Of a DNA stretch of 58,635 bases, positions 27,404-33,228 are shown in pieces. The first letter of the stretch is position 1, and every line of letters starts with the position of its first letter. Below the pieces are notes generated by a model. That model was not told the DNA's origin. It saw only the letters and a list, made by a program, of their open reading frames with translations, and made no database searches. Origin of the DNA: a virus. The stretch is from positions 1 to 58,635 of IMG/VR virus record IMGVR_UViG_3300030380_002200; one strand, given 5' to 3'. Made by a program: the position numbers and the translations under genes.

Positions 27404-27570
27404 AGCAGATGGTGTCCGTATCGTGAGTACAGCGCAAGAAGAAAGGTCAGGGCAATCCCCATGCCTACTGTGAGGGCTACGCCCCATCTAACTCCGTTGT
27501 TGTACTCTTGCTCAAGCATCTCTTTGACAAGATGGATTTGACCTTCAGTAAACTGTTCGCCGCGTATCAT
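27400..27570 (-). CDS. 56-aa single-span membrane protein
   Basis: Minus-strand ATG at 27570, stop at 27400. N-terminal soluble segment MIRGEQFTEGQIHLVKEMLE, then a hydrophobic helix GVALTVGMGIALTFLLALY and a short basic/aromatic tail. ATGA overlaps with both neighbours (27567-27570 and 27400-27403) make it very likely a real gene. Function unknown; a small early membrane protein could act in exclusion or host takeover. Confidence 0.65.
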   Translation of the reverse strand: MIRGEQFTEGQIHLVKEMLEQEYNNGVRWGVALTVGMGIALTFLLALYSRYGHHLL

Positions 27571-27857
27571 TTGTCGAGGCTTTTGATAACCTTTTTGTAG
27601 TCCCTGTCGGACTTGGCTCTCTCTGAAGCGACGCTAATTCCGTGCAAGATGGACGTGTGTCCGATGTCGTACCCGTTGCGCTTCATGAACTCTTGTATGT
27701 ACACCACACGCATGGGCCTTTTGGAACAGGCGTAGTACAACAACTGCCGAGCGTCTACAACGTCGCGCTTCTTGGACTTGACGAACAGGTCTTCAACCTT
27801 GAGGTTGAATAACTCTGCAATCTTTTCTGCATAGGTATCAAAGATTTGTTCCTTCAT
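27567..27857 (-). CDS. DnaA domain IV-like protein (second of two)
   Basis: 96 residues from the ATG at 27857 (MKEQIFDTYAEKIAELFN). Residues about 35-80 match DnaA domain IV: DARQLLYYACSKR, IQEFMKRNGYDIGHTSILHG, with the GHTSILH segment at the recognition-helix position. There is no ATPase domain. A longer frame reaches back into a palindrome copy but its extra N-terminus looks non-coding, and the region is occupied by another small gene. It differs from the 173-aa relative in lacking the C-terminal coiled coil. Likely a sequence-specific DNA-binding protein. Confidence 0.6.
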   Translation of the reverse strand: MKEQIFDTYAEKIAELFNLKVEDLFVKSKKRDVVDARQLLYYACSKRPMRVVYIQEFMKRNGYDIGHTSILHGISVASERAKSDRDYKKVIKSLDK

Positions 27858-27996
27858 CGGGTTTTGGTTGTGGTAGGTTAAACTTTCCGCTGTATACGTC
27901 TGCGATATCCTGAAAGATTTCGTGTAGTACAACGGTAGAACTGTGCTGTGTCCTTGAGGACACACGGTCTCGATTGGTGGGCTTCTTATCTGCCAT
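27838..27996 (-). CDS. 52-aa hypothetical protein
   Basis: Minus-strand ATG at 27996, stop at 27838. Reads MADKKPTNRDRVSSRTQ and ends FNLPQPKPDEGTNL, with STVVLHEIFQDIADVYSGK in the middle. It overlaps the upstream gene by 11 nt and the DnaA-like gene by 20 nt, filling what would otherwise be a gap. Palindrome copy 7 encodes its VSSRT segment. Moderately supported by packing; no family recognised. Confidence 0.45.
   Translation of the reverse strand: MADKKPTNRDRVSSRTQHSSTVVLHEIFQDIADVYSGKFNLPQPKPDEGTNL
27948..27963. repeat. Dispersed 16-nt palindrome, copy 7
   Basis: GTGTCCTTGAGGACAC, perfect 6-bp arms, lying within the small 52-aa gene if that gene is real, otherwise intergenic. Confidence 0.85.
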
Positions 27997-28330
27997 TTTC
28001 AAATATGAATTGTTCGACTACGTCGAGGGTTTTACTTCGCTTGCTGTATCCGTTGGCTTCTCCAACAAAGAAGCCTGAGTCAAGACCTTCAATGATTTGT
28101 CCTGTCATTGCATACCACACTACGTCGGTGCAGTTACTACGCAGGTCAAGGGTCGCGTCACCTGTAGGGTTGGCTGACTTCTCAAAGTCCTGCCGCGACA
28201 TCATAAGTCCTGTCTCTTGGAAGTCCTTGAAGGTGGGTGCGTCGTTACCCATAAGCTGTTGCAAGCGTTGTATAAGCGCACGATTGTGTGGCTGATGCAT
28301 CTTGAGGTAGAGGAGGCTTGTGTCAATCAT
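27986..28330 (-). CDS. Hypothetical protein, 114 aa
   Basis: Contains FQETGLMMSRQDFEKSANPT and a Cys/Trp region SNCTDVVWYAM. It has a 4-nt overlap with the DUF3846-like gene upstream. I do not recognise the family; no membrane segment. Confidence 0.5.
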   Translation of the reverse strand: MIDTSLLYLKMHQPHNRALIQRLQQLMGNDAPTFKDFQETGLMMSRQDFEKSANPTGDATLDLRSNCTDVVWYAMTGQIIEGLDSGFFVGEANGYSKRSKTLDVVEQFIFENGR

Positions 28331-28566
28331 TTCAACTCGGATTTATATGCAAACACCACATCACCAACGAGCGGTCGCCCGCTCATCTCTGATGCCTTGG
28401 CGTTGAAGTCCATGCTACGCAGGATTCCTTCCTCGTTTACGATGAACACCCTGTCTTCCTTGTAGACGTACTGAACGTATCCGTCTACCAACTGCTGTTG
28501 CTGTTGCAACGTCTCGACGGCCACGTCATTGACTATGCTTCCGTCTGTCTTGATTAGCTGTGCCAT
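28327..28566 (-). CDS. DUF3846-like protein
   Basis: 79 residues. LVDGYVQYVYKEDRVFIVNE, then EGILRSMDFNAKAS and GRPLVGDVVF follow the order typical of DUF3846, a small phage and plasmid family of unknown function. A clear promoter lies 20-50 nt upstream, so it heads a transcription unit within the minus block. Confidence 0.65.
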   Translation of the reverse strand: MAQLIKTDGSIVNDVAVETLQQQQQLVDGYVQYVYKEDRVFIVNEEGILRSMDFNAKASEMSGRPLVGDVVFAYKSELK

Positions 28567-28586
28567 AGAATTAGATTTTAATTAGT

Positions 28587-28618
28587 CAAATATAATACAA
28601 GAATTATACGCATCCAAA
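28587..28618 (-). promoter_or_regulatory. Bacteroidota-type promoter
   Basis: Minus-strand TTTG (28618-28615), 20 nt, TATATTTG (28594-28587), followed after 20 nt by the start of the DUF3846-like gene. One of three near-identical promoters (also 30670 and 31773), each with a related AAG/AAT-rich spacer. Confidence 0.8.
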
Positions 28619-28629
28619 TATATTCGACA

Positions 28630-28869
28630 CTATTTCAGTTCGTCAAAGGGAATCTCATTCACCCTGACGTAGACGTACCCATCCTTGACGATGGTGTTCT
28701 CTTGCGTAAGGAATCTCTCTGCTCTCTTCTGCCGCGACAACCACGCCTTGAGTTCAGTTACAACCTCCATCATGCCGAGACCTTCATGGCGAGTCCGTGT
28801 ATCGGTCTTCGCCATGAGGTCTTTTGCTTCGGCTCTCTTTTCATTCAACAGTAGGAGGAGTCCTTTCAT
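28630..28869 (-). CDS. Hypothetical protein, 79 aa
   Basis: Start taken at the ATG at 28869, which gives a TGATG overlap with the upstream stop; a GTG one codon earlier is possible. Helical N-terminus with KRAEAKDLM and RQKRAERFL, ending in a strand-like DGYVYVRVNEIPFDELK. No family recognised. Confidence 0.5.
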   Translation of the reverse strand: MKGLLLLLNEKRAEAKDLMAKTDTRTRHEGLGMMEVVTELKAWLSRQKRAERFLTQENTIVKDGYVYVRVNEIPFDELK

Positions 28870-29105
28870 CACTCTACTATTTGGTTATGAATCTCAATAG
28901 TAGAATGCTCTGCTTCGTCCCGCCATAGGCGGGCGGTCTGAATACATCGCGTGTGTCTGACCTCGTCAGGTCGTTCGCCACCATGCATGAGGGTAACCTT
29001 GAACTTCTCTGCCTGTGCCATCTCTTTGCGCAAGCGGAAGATGGTGTCGGACTGCTCGTCCAATCTTTCAACCATCCGTGCTATTGTGTTTGTAACGTCG
29101 CTCAT
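28869..29105 (-). CDS. Hypothetical coiled-coil protein, 78 aa
   Basis: Starts MSDVTNTIARMVERLDEQSD with a heptad-like N-terminal helix; contains HGGERPDEVRH in the middle. Preceded by the ACTCAATTCAAATG leader shared by several minus-strand genes and by palindrome copy 8. Function unknown. Confidence 0.5.
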   Translation of the reverse strand: MSDVTNTIARMVERLDEQSDTIFRLRKEMAQAEKFKVTLMHGGERPDEVRHTRCIQTARLWRDEAEHSTIEIHNQIVE

Positions 29106-29121
29106 TTGAATTGAGTTTTGT

Positions 29122-29137
29122 GTGTCCTCAAGGACAC
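29122..29137. repeat. Dispersed 16-nt palindrome, copy 8
   Basis: GTGTCCTCAAGGACAC, in the 5-prime leader of the 78-aa gene, between it and the tRNA-like element. Confidence 0.85.
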
Positions 29138-29144
29138 GGGTTAG

Positions 29145-29216
29145 CGGTGTGGGGGGAATCGAACCCCCGAGGATAACGGCTCCGTAGATAACCGACCCCT
29201 CCTTCCAAGCACACCT
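29145..29216 (-). ncRNA. tRNA-like element (degenerate or unusual)
   Basis: On the minus strand a perfect T arm (GGGGG, TTCGATT, CCCCC) is followed by CACACC, which pairs with GGTGTG at the 5-prime end. The 41 nt between them is the right length for D and anticodon arms. I cannot draw a normal anticodon stem: the best helices are CGG/CCG around a 12-nt loop, and there is a direct repeat of GTTATC. It could be a decayed tRNA, a tRNA mimic or a structured leader. It lies alone in a 140-nt gap. Confidence 0.35.
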
Positions 29217-29245
29217 GTGGTCTACATCCTTTACTTGTTTACCAC

Positions 29246-29506
29246 TTACTTGTCGTTCGCTTCCTCGTACAGGCGGTCAGCCCGTGACATGAAGTCCTCC
29301 TCCTCATTGGTGATGGTGAGGTCGGAGTCCTCCAACTCAGCGTACACGCCACCGAGATTCTCGATGGCTTTCTGCACGTCAGCTACTGCTTCCTGCTCAA
29401 GTGTGCTTTGGTCGGCACACCCATGGTCGGTGTACGTCACTCGCACACTGACCCATACCTCACCCGTGAAGGTGGGAATTACATAGTCGTCGTTTGGATT
29501 ACTCAT
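29246..29506 (-). CDS. Hypothetical acidic protein, 86 aa
   Basis: Start taken at MSNPNDDY (29506), which overlaps the amidotransferase stop by 8 nt; a longer frame to 29527 is less likely. EVWVSVRVTYTDHGCADQST reads as beta strands, then ADVQKAIENLGGVYAELED helix-strand and an acidic tail. Co-transcribed with the amidotransferase fusion, so it may work with it. No family recognised. Confidence 0.5.
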   Translation of the reverse strand: MSNPNDDYVIPTFTGEVWVSVRVTYTDHGCADQSTLEQEAVADVQKAIENLGGVYAELEDSDLTITNEEEDFMSRADRLYEEANDK

Positions 29507-30605
29507 GGTCGTTGAATTTGAATACATCCTCGATGGTGTCGCTGATGTCGATTAGGTCTTTCTCTGCGTACCATGTATCGCACTCGCCGCAATGGTAGTT
29601 GTTGAACCCGTCGTACTCCACGTCAGCGAAGCACGTTGGGCAGACATGGCCGTCGTCGGGGAAATCGCAGTCAGCCAACTCGAAGCAGTCGGTGACTTCG
29701 TACTCGCGCTCGAACTCGATGGTCTGTTGGAACGGCTCCGCACGTTGCGGCAACACACGTTCGTATGACTTGTGATGCTCCTTGCCCTCGATGTTGACGT
29801 CGTTGAAGTACACCCATGCCGTGACAATCCTACGGCCCTTGTCCAACACGACAGGCACTTGCTCTCGGACGTACCAACGTGGGTGGCCCTCAAGCCCGTC
29901 GAGGTCAGCGAAGGTCTCGTCGTCAACGCGGAACACATCCACCTCAACGTGATGCCCGATACCCTGTTTGGGGGATAGGAACGGGAGGCCGTCGATGATG
30001 AGCGGGTATTTCTCTGCTGTGACTGCGCTACCCATGTAGATGGACTGACCCTGCAAGTGTCTCGCGTAGTTCCCATGCCCGCGCTTCAACGTGCCGTACA
30101 CAGCGACCACGTTGTCGCGAAAGATATTGGTCTTGCTGTACCACACACCATCCTTGTACGTGAACAGGTCGCGATTGTAAATCTGAAACGACTTGTGCTT
30201 GGTGTTGATGGACACGAAGCGAACGGCCTTGAACTTGGACAGGAACTTCTTCCATGACTTGCGTGGCATATCACCGAGTTTGTTGGCGATGTCCTGCGTA
30301 TCGGTCATGTCCTTGTTGCCGTATCCGTTGACCGTGCCGTTCATCATGAACAGTTCGTCGGCGTTCTTGCCACATACGAACGGGTGGGTGTTCTCCTTGC
30401 AGACCTTGCCGATGGTGGCGTACCTGAAGTGAGCAATGAACGGACGCTCGGTGTCGAGGATAGCGTACTCGCTTGACTTGAAGTAGTCCGTCTTGAAGGT
30501 GTCGAGCCACGTCACACCGAGGCCGTGAGGGTTGACGATGGAGGCGTTCTCCAACGTCTGCATAGCAATCTTGTTCTGCTTCTGCTTGATGATGATTACA
30601 CACAT
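29499..30605 (-). CDS. Class II glutamine amidotransferase - gamma-glutamylcyclotransferase - zinc ribbon fusion
   Basis: 368 residues, three parts. (1) About 1-110, class II glutaminase: Cys2 nucleophile directly after Met, HGLGVTW, AHFRYAT (58-64), NTHPF (72-76) and NG (89-90; the usual preceding His is Met). (2) About 165-290, AIG2/GGCT-like cyclotransferase: VYGTLKRG (169-176) and DGLEGHPRWYVRE with the expected catalytic Glu239. (3) A C-terminal zinc ribbon, CPTC (322-325) and CGEC (339-342). The glutaminase would release ammonia from glutamine; the cyclotransferase acts on gamma-glutamyl amides. Together with the amidoligase at 32278 it suggests amide or peptide-bond chemistry on a metabolite, wall peptide or protein. 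A strong promoter with a palindrome-bearing leader lies upstream. Confidence 0.8.
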   Translation of the reverse strand: MCVIIIKQKQNKIAMQTLENASIVNPHGLGVTWLDTFKTDYFKSSEYAILDTERPFIAHFRYATIGKVCKENTHPFVCGKNADELFMMNGTVNGYGNKDMTDTQDIANKLGDMPRKSWKKFLSKFKAVRFVSINTKHKSFQIYNRDLFTYKDGVWYSKTNIFRDNVVAVYGTLKRGHGNYARHLQGQSIYMGSAVTAEKYPLIIDGLPFLSPKQGIGHHVEVDVFRVDDETFADLDGLEGHPRWYVREQVPVVLDKGRRIVTAWVYFNDVNIEGKEHHKSYERVLPQRAEPFQQTIEFEREYEVTDCFELADCDFPDDGHVCPTCFADVEYDGFNNYHCGECDTWYAEKDLIDISDTIEDVFKFNDHE

Positions 30606-30627
30606 TTGAGTTGAGATTAGAAGGGGC

Positions 30628-30643
30628 GTGTCCTTGAAGACAC
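30628..30643. repeat. Dispersed 16-nt palindrome, copy 9
   Basis: GTGTCCTTGAAGACAC in the leader of the amidotransferase fusion gene, flanked by GGGG and CCCC so that the RNA hairpin extends beyond the core with one C-A mismatch. Confidence 0.85.
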
Positions 30644-30669
30644 ACCCCCTCGGTTAGACAAGTATTGGA

Positions 30670-30701
30670 CAAAGATAAAACAAAAGTTCTACTCTTCCAA
30701 A
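30670..30701 (-). promoter_or_regulatory. Bacteroidota-type promoter for amidotransferase fusion gene
   Basis: Minus-strand TTTG (30701-30698), 20 nt, TATCTTTG (30677-30670). It gives a leader of about 60 nt containing palindrome copy 9. The promoter overlaps the end of the upstream small gene. Confidence 0.8.
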
Positions 30702-30898
30702 TCTTTTTTTGCTTGCTCGATTACATCTTCGAGGTAGAGCTTGTCGTCTACGATGCGTTCGCAGTATCGTATCAGGTTGGCGAGACCCTGAACTTCGTAT
30801 TGACTCAGGTCGGTGGTCTCTCCGTTGGCGATTGCTTCGACACAATCGTCAAGGTCGCGGGCCGTGTTTTCGAAACGGCAGTATGACATATTAGGCAT
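30689..30898 (-). CDS. Small conserved phage protein (SYCRFENT type), 69 aa
   Basis: MPNMSYCRFENTARDLDDCV at the N-terminus is a pattern I know from short uncharacterised phage proteins. The rest is acidic and helical. An alternative start is the second Met (30889). Function unknown. Confidence 0.6.
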   Translation of the reverse strand: MPNMSYCRFENTARDLDDCVEAIANGETTDLSQYEVQGLANLIRYCERIVDDKLYLEDVIEQAKKDLEE

Positions 30899-30901
30899 GA
30901 C

Positions 30902-31096
30902 TTATGAATTAGAGTTGAGTTCCATTTCCTTCCATTGGTCGAGACTGCGCCACCCTGTGCGGGAGAACAGGATGCATTCCAATGAGTAGAGGTTTGTTCC
31001 GTTGATGCTACACACGAGGGCAATCTCCTCCTCGTTGCATACTCCGTACTCGACCATCAGGTCGTAGAGTTCGATGTACTTCTTGTCGTTGCTCAT
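30902..31096 (-). CDS. Hypothetical protein, 64 aa
   Basis: Acidic helical protein (YIELYDLMVEYGVCNEEEIA, then NGTNLYSLECILFSRTGWRS). Packed 3 nt from the next gene. Its last codons include the ACTCAACTC leader motif of the downstream gene. No family recognised. Confidence 0.5.
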   Translation of the reverse strand: MSNDKKYIELYDLMVEYGVCNEEEIALVCSINGTNLYSLECILFSRTGWRSLDQWKEMELNSNS

Positions 31097-31104
31097 GATT
31101 GGTT

Positions 31105-31236
31105 CTACTTTATTAGTTTTTCTAATTGTTCTAAAACGATGTCCAACATCTCTCCGTCAGAGATATAGTTCTCTCCTTCTTCTGAGTGCTTTGGTTTTTT
31201 GGCGTACTCAATCAACCCTTTGATTTGTTCTTTCAT
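31105..31236 (-). CDS. Hypothetical protein, 43 aa
   Basis: MKEQIKGLIEYAKKPKHSEE followed by GENYISDGEMLDIVLEQLEK. Start chosen at 31236 for the ATGA overlap with the membrane protein gene upstream; longer frames lie over that gene. Small helical protein, function unknown. Confidence 0.5.
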   Translation of the reverse strand: MKEQIKGLIEYAKKPKHSEEGENYISDGEMLDIVLEQLEKLIK

Positions 31237-31445
31237 GACTTCTCTTCTTTGATGTAGCCCAACAACAGGCCAAGTGAAACGATGGTGATGCTTCCTCCCA
31301 TCAGGGAGACGATGATGGCCGCGATGATGCTGTGACCTTGGTATGCATTGCAGTTGGCAATGACTGACCACACGAGCGCGATGCCCATGCAGAGGGTGCA
31401 ACACGCCATGAACATGGACGTTGCGATGTACTTAAACTTTTTCAT
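31233..31445 (-). CDS. Two-span membrane protein, 70 aa
   Basis: Two hydrophobic segments (about 9-31 with a Cys-rich middle, MACCTLCMGIALVWSVIA, and about 40-63) separated by NCNAYQGH, with a charged C-terminus KEEKS. It has the ACTCAACTCAAATG leader and palindrome copy 10 upstream. An early-expressed small inner-membrane protein; exclusion, antirestriction or lysis timing are possible but nothing in the sequence decides. Confidence 0.55.
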   Translation of the reverse strand: MKKFKYIATSMFMACCTLCMGIALVWSVIANCNAYQGHSIIAAIIVSLMGGSITIVSLGLLLGYIKEEKS

Positions 31446-31460
31446 TTGAGTTGAGTTTGT

Positions 31461-31476
31461 GTGTCCTTGAGGACAC
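31461..31476. repeat. Dispersed 16-nt palindrome, copy 10
   Basis: GTGTCCTTGAGGACAC between the membrane protein start (31445) and the end of the next gene upstream (31485). Confidence 0.85.
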
Positions 31477-31484
31477 AGGGTTAA

Positions 31485-31757
31485 TTACTTGAGCATTGCG
31501 ATGACCTTGACCTCGACACATTCAGACATGAGGCGAGTGAACTCGCACACGCAGATGTAGCGTTCGCTTGACGTACATTCATACTCGATGCTGACGAGGT
31601 TGTCTCCGTACTCCTCCTGTGCCGCGACGTAGTAGTCGTGGTGTTCCTGTTCAATGATGCTCTCCTCGGAGGCAGAGAGGTGAGACGTGTCCCCGTTGAA
31701 GATGGTGGGGAGGAACTGCTGACCGATGGTCAGGTCTAAAAAATGATGTGCTTTCAT
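31485..31757 (-). CDS. Hypothetical protein, 90 aa
   Basis: Start taken at the ATG at 31757 (MKAHHFLDLTIGQQFLPTIF); the longer frame would use TTG and include the promoter leader. The C-terminal half has a beta-rich look with several Cys (IEYECTSSERYICVCEFTR). Headed by a strong promoter. No family recognised. Confidence 0.55.
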   Translation of the reverse strand: MKAHHFLDLTIGQQFLPTIFNGDTSHLSASEESIIEQEHHDYYVAAQEEYGDNLVSIEYECTSSERYICVCEFTRLMSECVEVKVIAMLK

Positions 31758-31772
31758 TGTGTTTGATTTAGA

Positions 31773-31804
31773 CAAAGATAAGACAAGAATTGTACACTTC
31801 CAAA
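31773..31804 (-). promoter_or_regulatory. Bacteroidota-type promoter
   Basis: Minus-strand TTTG (31804-31801), 20 nt, TATCTTTG (31780-31773), 15 nt before the ATG at 31757. Spacer resembles those at 28587 and 30670. Confidence 0.8.
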
Positions 31805-31805
31805 T

Positions 31806-31973
31806 TTATTTTGGGGTGATGAAAATTTCATCGAACGTCCAACCTTGGTTGCGCTCCATGTATGCAACGTAGTTGTCGATGTGGCTCTGCCCGCTCCACA
31901 ATTTCGTGACATGGCGCACACTACCAAGTCCCGTTTGGAACTTGATGGTGGCGTGGATGCGTGACTGACTCAT
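31806..31973 (-). CDS. Hypothetical protein, 55 aa
   Basis: MSQSRIHATIKFQTGLGSVR, then LWSGQSHIDNYVAYMERNQG. Start chosen for the ATGA overlap with the coiled-coil gene upstream. Reads like a small beta-alpha protein; function unknown. Confidence 0.5.
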   Translation of the reverse strand: MSQSRIHATIKFQTGLGSVRHVTKLWSGQSHIDNYVAYMERNQGWTFDEIFITPK

Positions 31974-32149
31974 GGCGTTTGGTTGAGGATGTTTTCGAGT
32001 TGGCATTCTTCCTGCTCAAGCAGACGAATCTCTGCACGGATGTCAAGGATGCGTTGCTTTGTATCCTCCAACAGCTTGGCCTTCGTGGAGTGCATTGCTT
32101 CCCATGCAACCTGTAACGGGGACTTCAGCGTGTTCTGTGGATTTGACAT
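31970..32149 (-). CDS. Small coiled-coil protein, 59 aa
   Basis: Start at 32149 (MSNPQNTLKSPLQVAWEAMH); longer frames pass through the hairpin-rich intergenic region. Residues 20-55 form a strong heptad-like helix (KQRILDIRAEIRLLEQEECQ). Function unknown. Confidence 0.5.
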   Translation of the reverse strand: MSNPQNTLKSPLQVAWEAMHSTKAKLLEDTKQRILDIRAEIRLLEQEECQLENILNQTP

Positions 32150-32277
32150 GATGTTGTTGGCGGTAGGTGCGCCACCCATTTGTGTGAGTTTCCGTTTCGA
32201 CCTTTCGGTCTCATCAGCATCGGTACACACCGATGGACGGAGGGAGCGTGTCCTTGAGGACACGACTCCCGTTCGCC
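32150..32277. other. Intergenic region with three consecutive hairpins
   Basis: GACCTTTCGGTC (near 32198-32209), ATCGGTACACACCGAT (32218-32233) and the palindrome hairpin flanked by GGGAG and CTCCC (32242-32270, one bulge) follow one another. None has a T-run on the minus strand. It lies between the amidoligase stop and the next gene, so it may slow or end transcription, or be a protein-binding site. No gene seen here. Confidence 0.4.
32248..32263. repeat. Dispersed 16-nt palindrome, copy 11
   Basis: GTGTCCTTGAGGACAC just downstream of the amidoligase gene, with extended GC-rich arms. Confidence 0.85.
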
Positions 32278-33192
32278 TCACCACCCGTGGCGGGTCAGGT
32301 CTCTGTCCCACCTGTCGGTCATGTTGCGGTGTGGGTCAATCCACGCGATGGTCTCGCGGTTGATTTGCCCTGTGCGGAGCATCTTGTTGAAGGCTTCCGA
32401 CAGCGTCAGAATCTCGGTGACCTTCACCTCGTCGTGGCCGTACATGGAACTCACGATGGGCGTGACGGCCTTGAGGAACGTCTTGAACGATGCGTTCGGG
32501 CGGTTGACAGCGAAGTCGAGCATCATGTAACACAACTCGTAGCGACGCATCATCTGCTTCACACCTGTGATGCGCGATGGCAAGCGGAACTCAACTCGGT
32601 CGCCCTTGCGGAGGCAGACTTGGTAGCGTCCTGCGTTGGTCTCCACGTCCATGAATGGGTTGCTTCGGCAGTAGCCGTTGCCCAACCGACGACGGAACAG
32701 GGAGAGCATGACCCCGCTGAACTTCTTCAAGCGGTTCATCAACTCCTCACCTTCCATGCCGTCCACAGCCAAGGTGATGTGCCCACCACAGCGGTGGTCG
32801 CTTGGGCTGTGGCTGTCCTCGATGATGCGCTTTGCCTCGTACATCATGTTGAAGACCTTGTTGCGCCATTCGCCCTTGGGGAGCAGGGGCAAGATGTGGG
32901 TGATGGCTTCGTAGCCACATGAGCCGTCACGCTCGAACCCTGCGAACAGAGCGTACTCGGTGACTGCGCCACGGCTGAAGCGAGACTTCTCAACCTCGAA
33001 GCCAATGGTGAACCTGCTGTTCACGTTGCCGTTCTCGAACTCGATGACGTTGCGCTTCTGCGCAGACTTCAGCGTTGCGATGTCTCCCTTCTTGGCTCCC
33101 ATGCCAAGGTGCTTGGGAGATGGAGAGCCGTGGTAGCGGACAACGCGGTTGCGGTTGTAGTCGCCTGTGGTGGTGTATTGGATAGTGTCCAT
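32278..33192 (-). CDS. Glutamine-synthetase-like amidoligase (COOH-NH2 ligase family)
   Basis: 304 residues from the ATG at 33192; a longer frame would translate palindrome copy 12 and is rejected. FTIGFEVEKSR (Glu66, Glu68), HRCGGHITL (His133, His138) and DRVEFRLPS (Glu201, Arg203) are the three metal/ATP-binding signatures of the GS-fold amidoligase family found in phages, fungi and bacteria. These enzymes are predicted to join a carboxylate to an amine with ATP. Known genomic partners in the literature include class II amidotransferases and cyclotransferase-like proteins, and both domains are encoded 1.7 kb downstream. The substrate could be host wall peptide, a phage protein or a small metabolite. 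Confidence 0.75.
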   Translation of the reverse strand: MDTIQYTTTGDYNRNRVVRYHGSPSPKHLGMGAKKGDIATLKSAQKRNVIEFENGNVNSRFTIGFEVEKSRFSRGAVTEYALFAGFERDGSCGYEAITHILPLLPKGEWRNKVFNMMYEAKRIIEDSHSPSDHRCGGHITLAVDGMEGEELMNRLKKFSGVMLSLFRRRLGNGYCRSNPFMDVETNAGRYQVCLRKGDRVEFRLPSRITGVKQMMRRYELCYMMLDFAVNRPNASFKTFLKAVTPIVSSMYGHDEVKVTEILTLSEAFNKMLRTGQINRETIAWIDPHRNMTDRWDRDLTRHGW

Positions 33193-33209
33193 GGTGTTGA
33201 GTTTTAGGT

Positions 33210-33225
33210 GTGTCCTTGAAGACAC
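33210..33225. repeat. Dispersed 16-nt palindrome, copy 12
   Basis: GTGTCCTTGAAGACAC in the 36-nt space between the first minus-strand gene and the amidoligase start. Confidence 0.85.
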
Positions 33226-33228
33226 GGG

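Noticed and set aside
31683-31695. Isolated GTGTCC or GACAC half sites (for example near 12249, 22770, 31686)
   Set aside because: They lack the second arm; numbers are what chance would give for 5-6-mers.
32233-32922. 229-codon plus-strand frame opposite the amidoligase
   Set aside because: Antisense to a gene with clear catalytic motifs; no promoter and no family features.
33193-33225. N-terminal extensions beginning Met-Ser-Ser-Arg-Thr (amidoligase, post-capsid gene) or Met-Cys-Pro (DnaA-like gene)
   Set aside because: These residues are just translations of the dispersed palindrome; downstream ATGs give better spacing and conserved N-termini.
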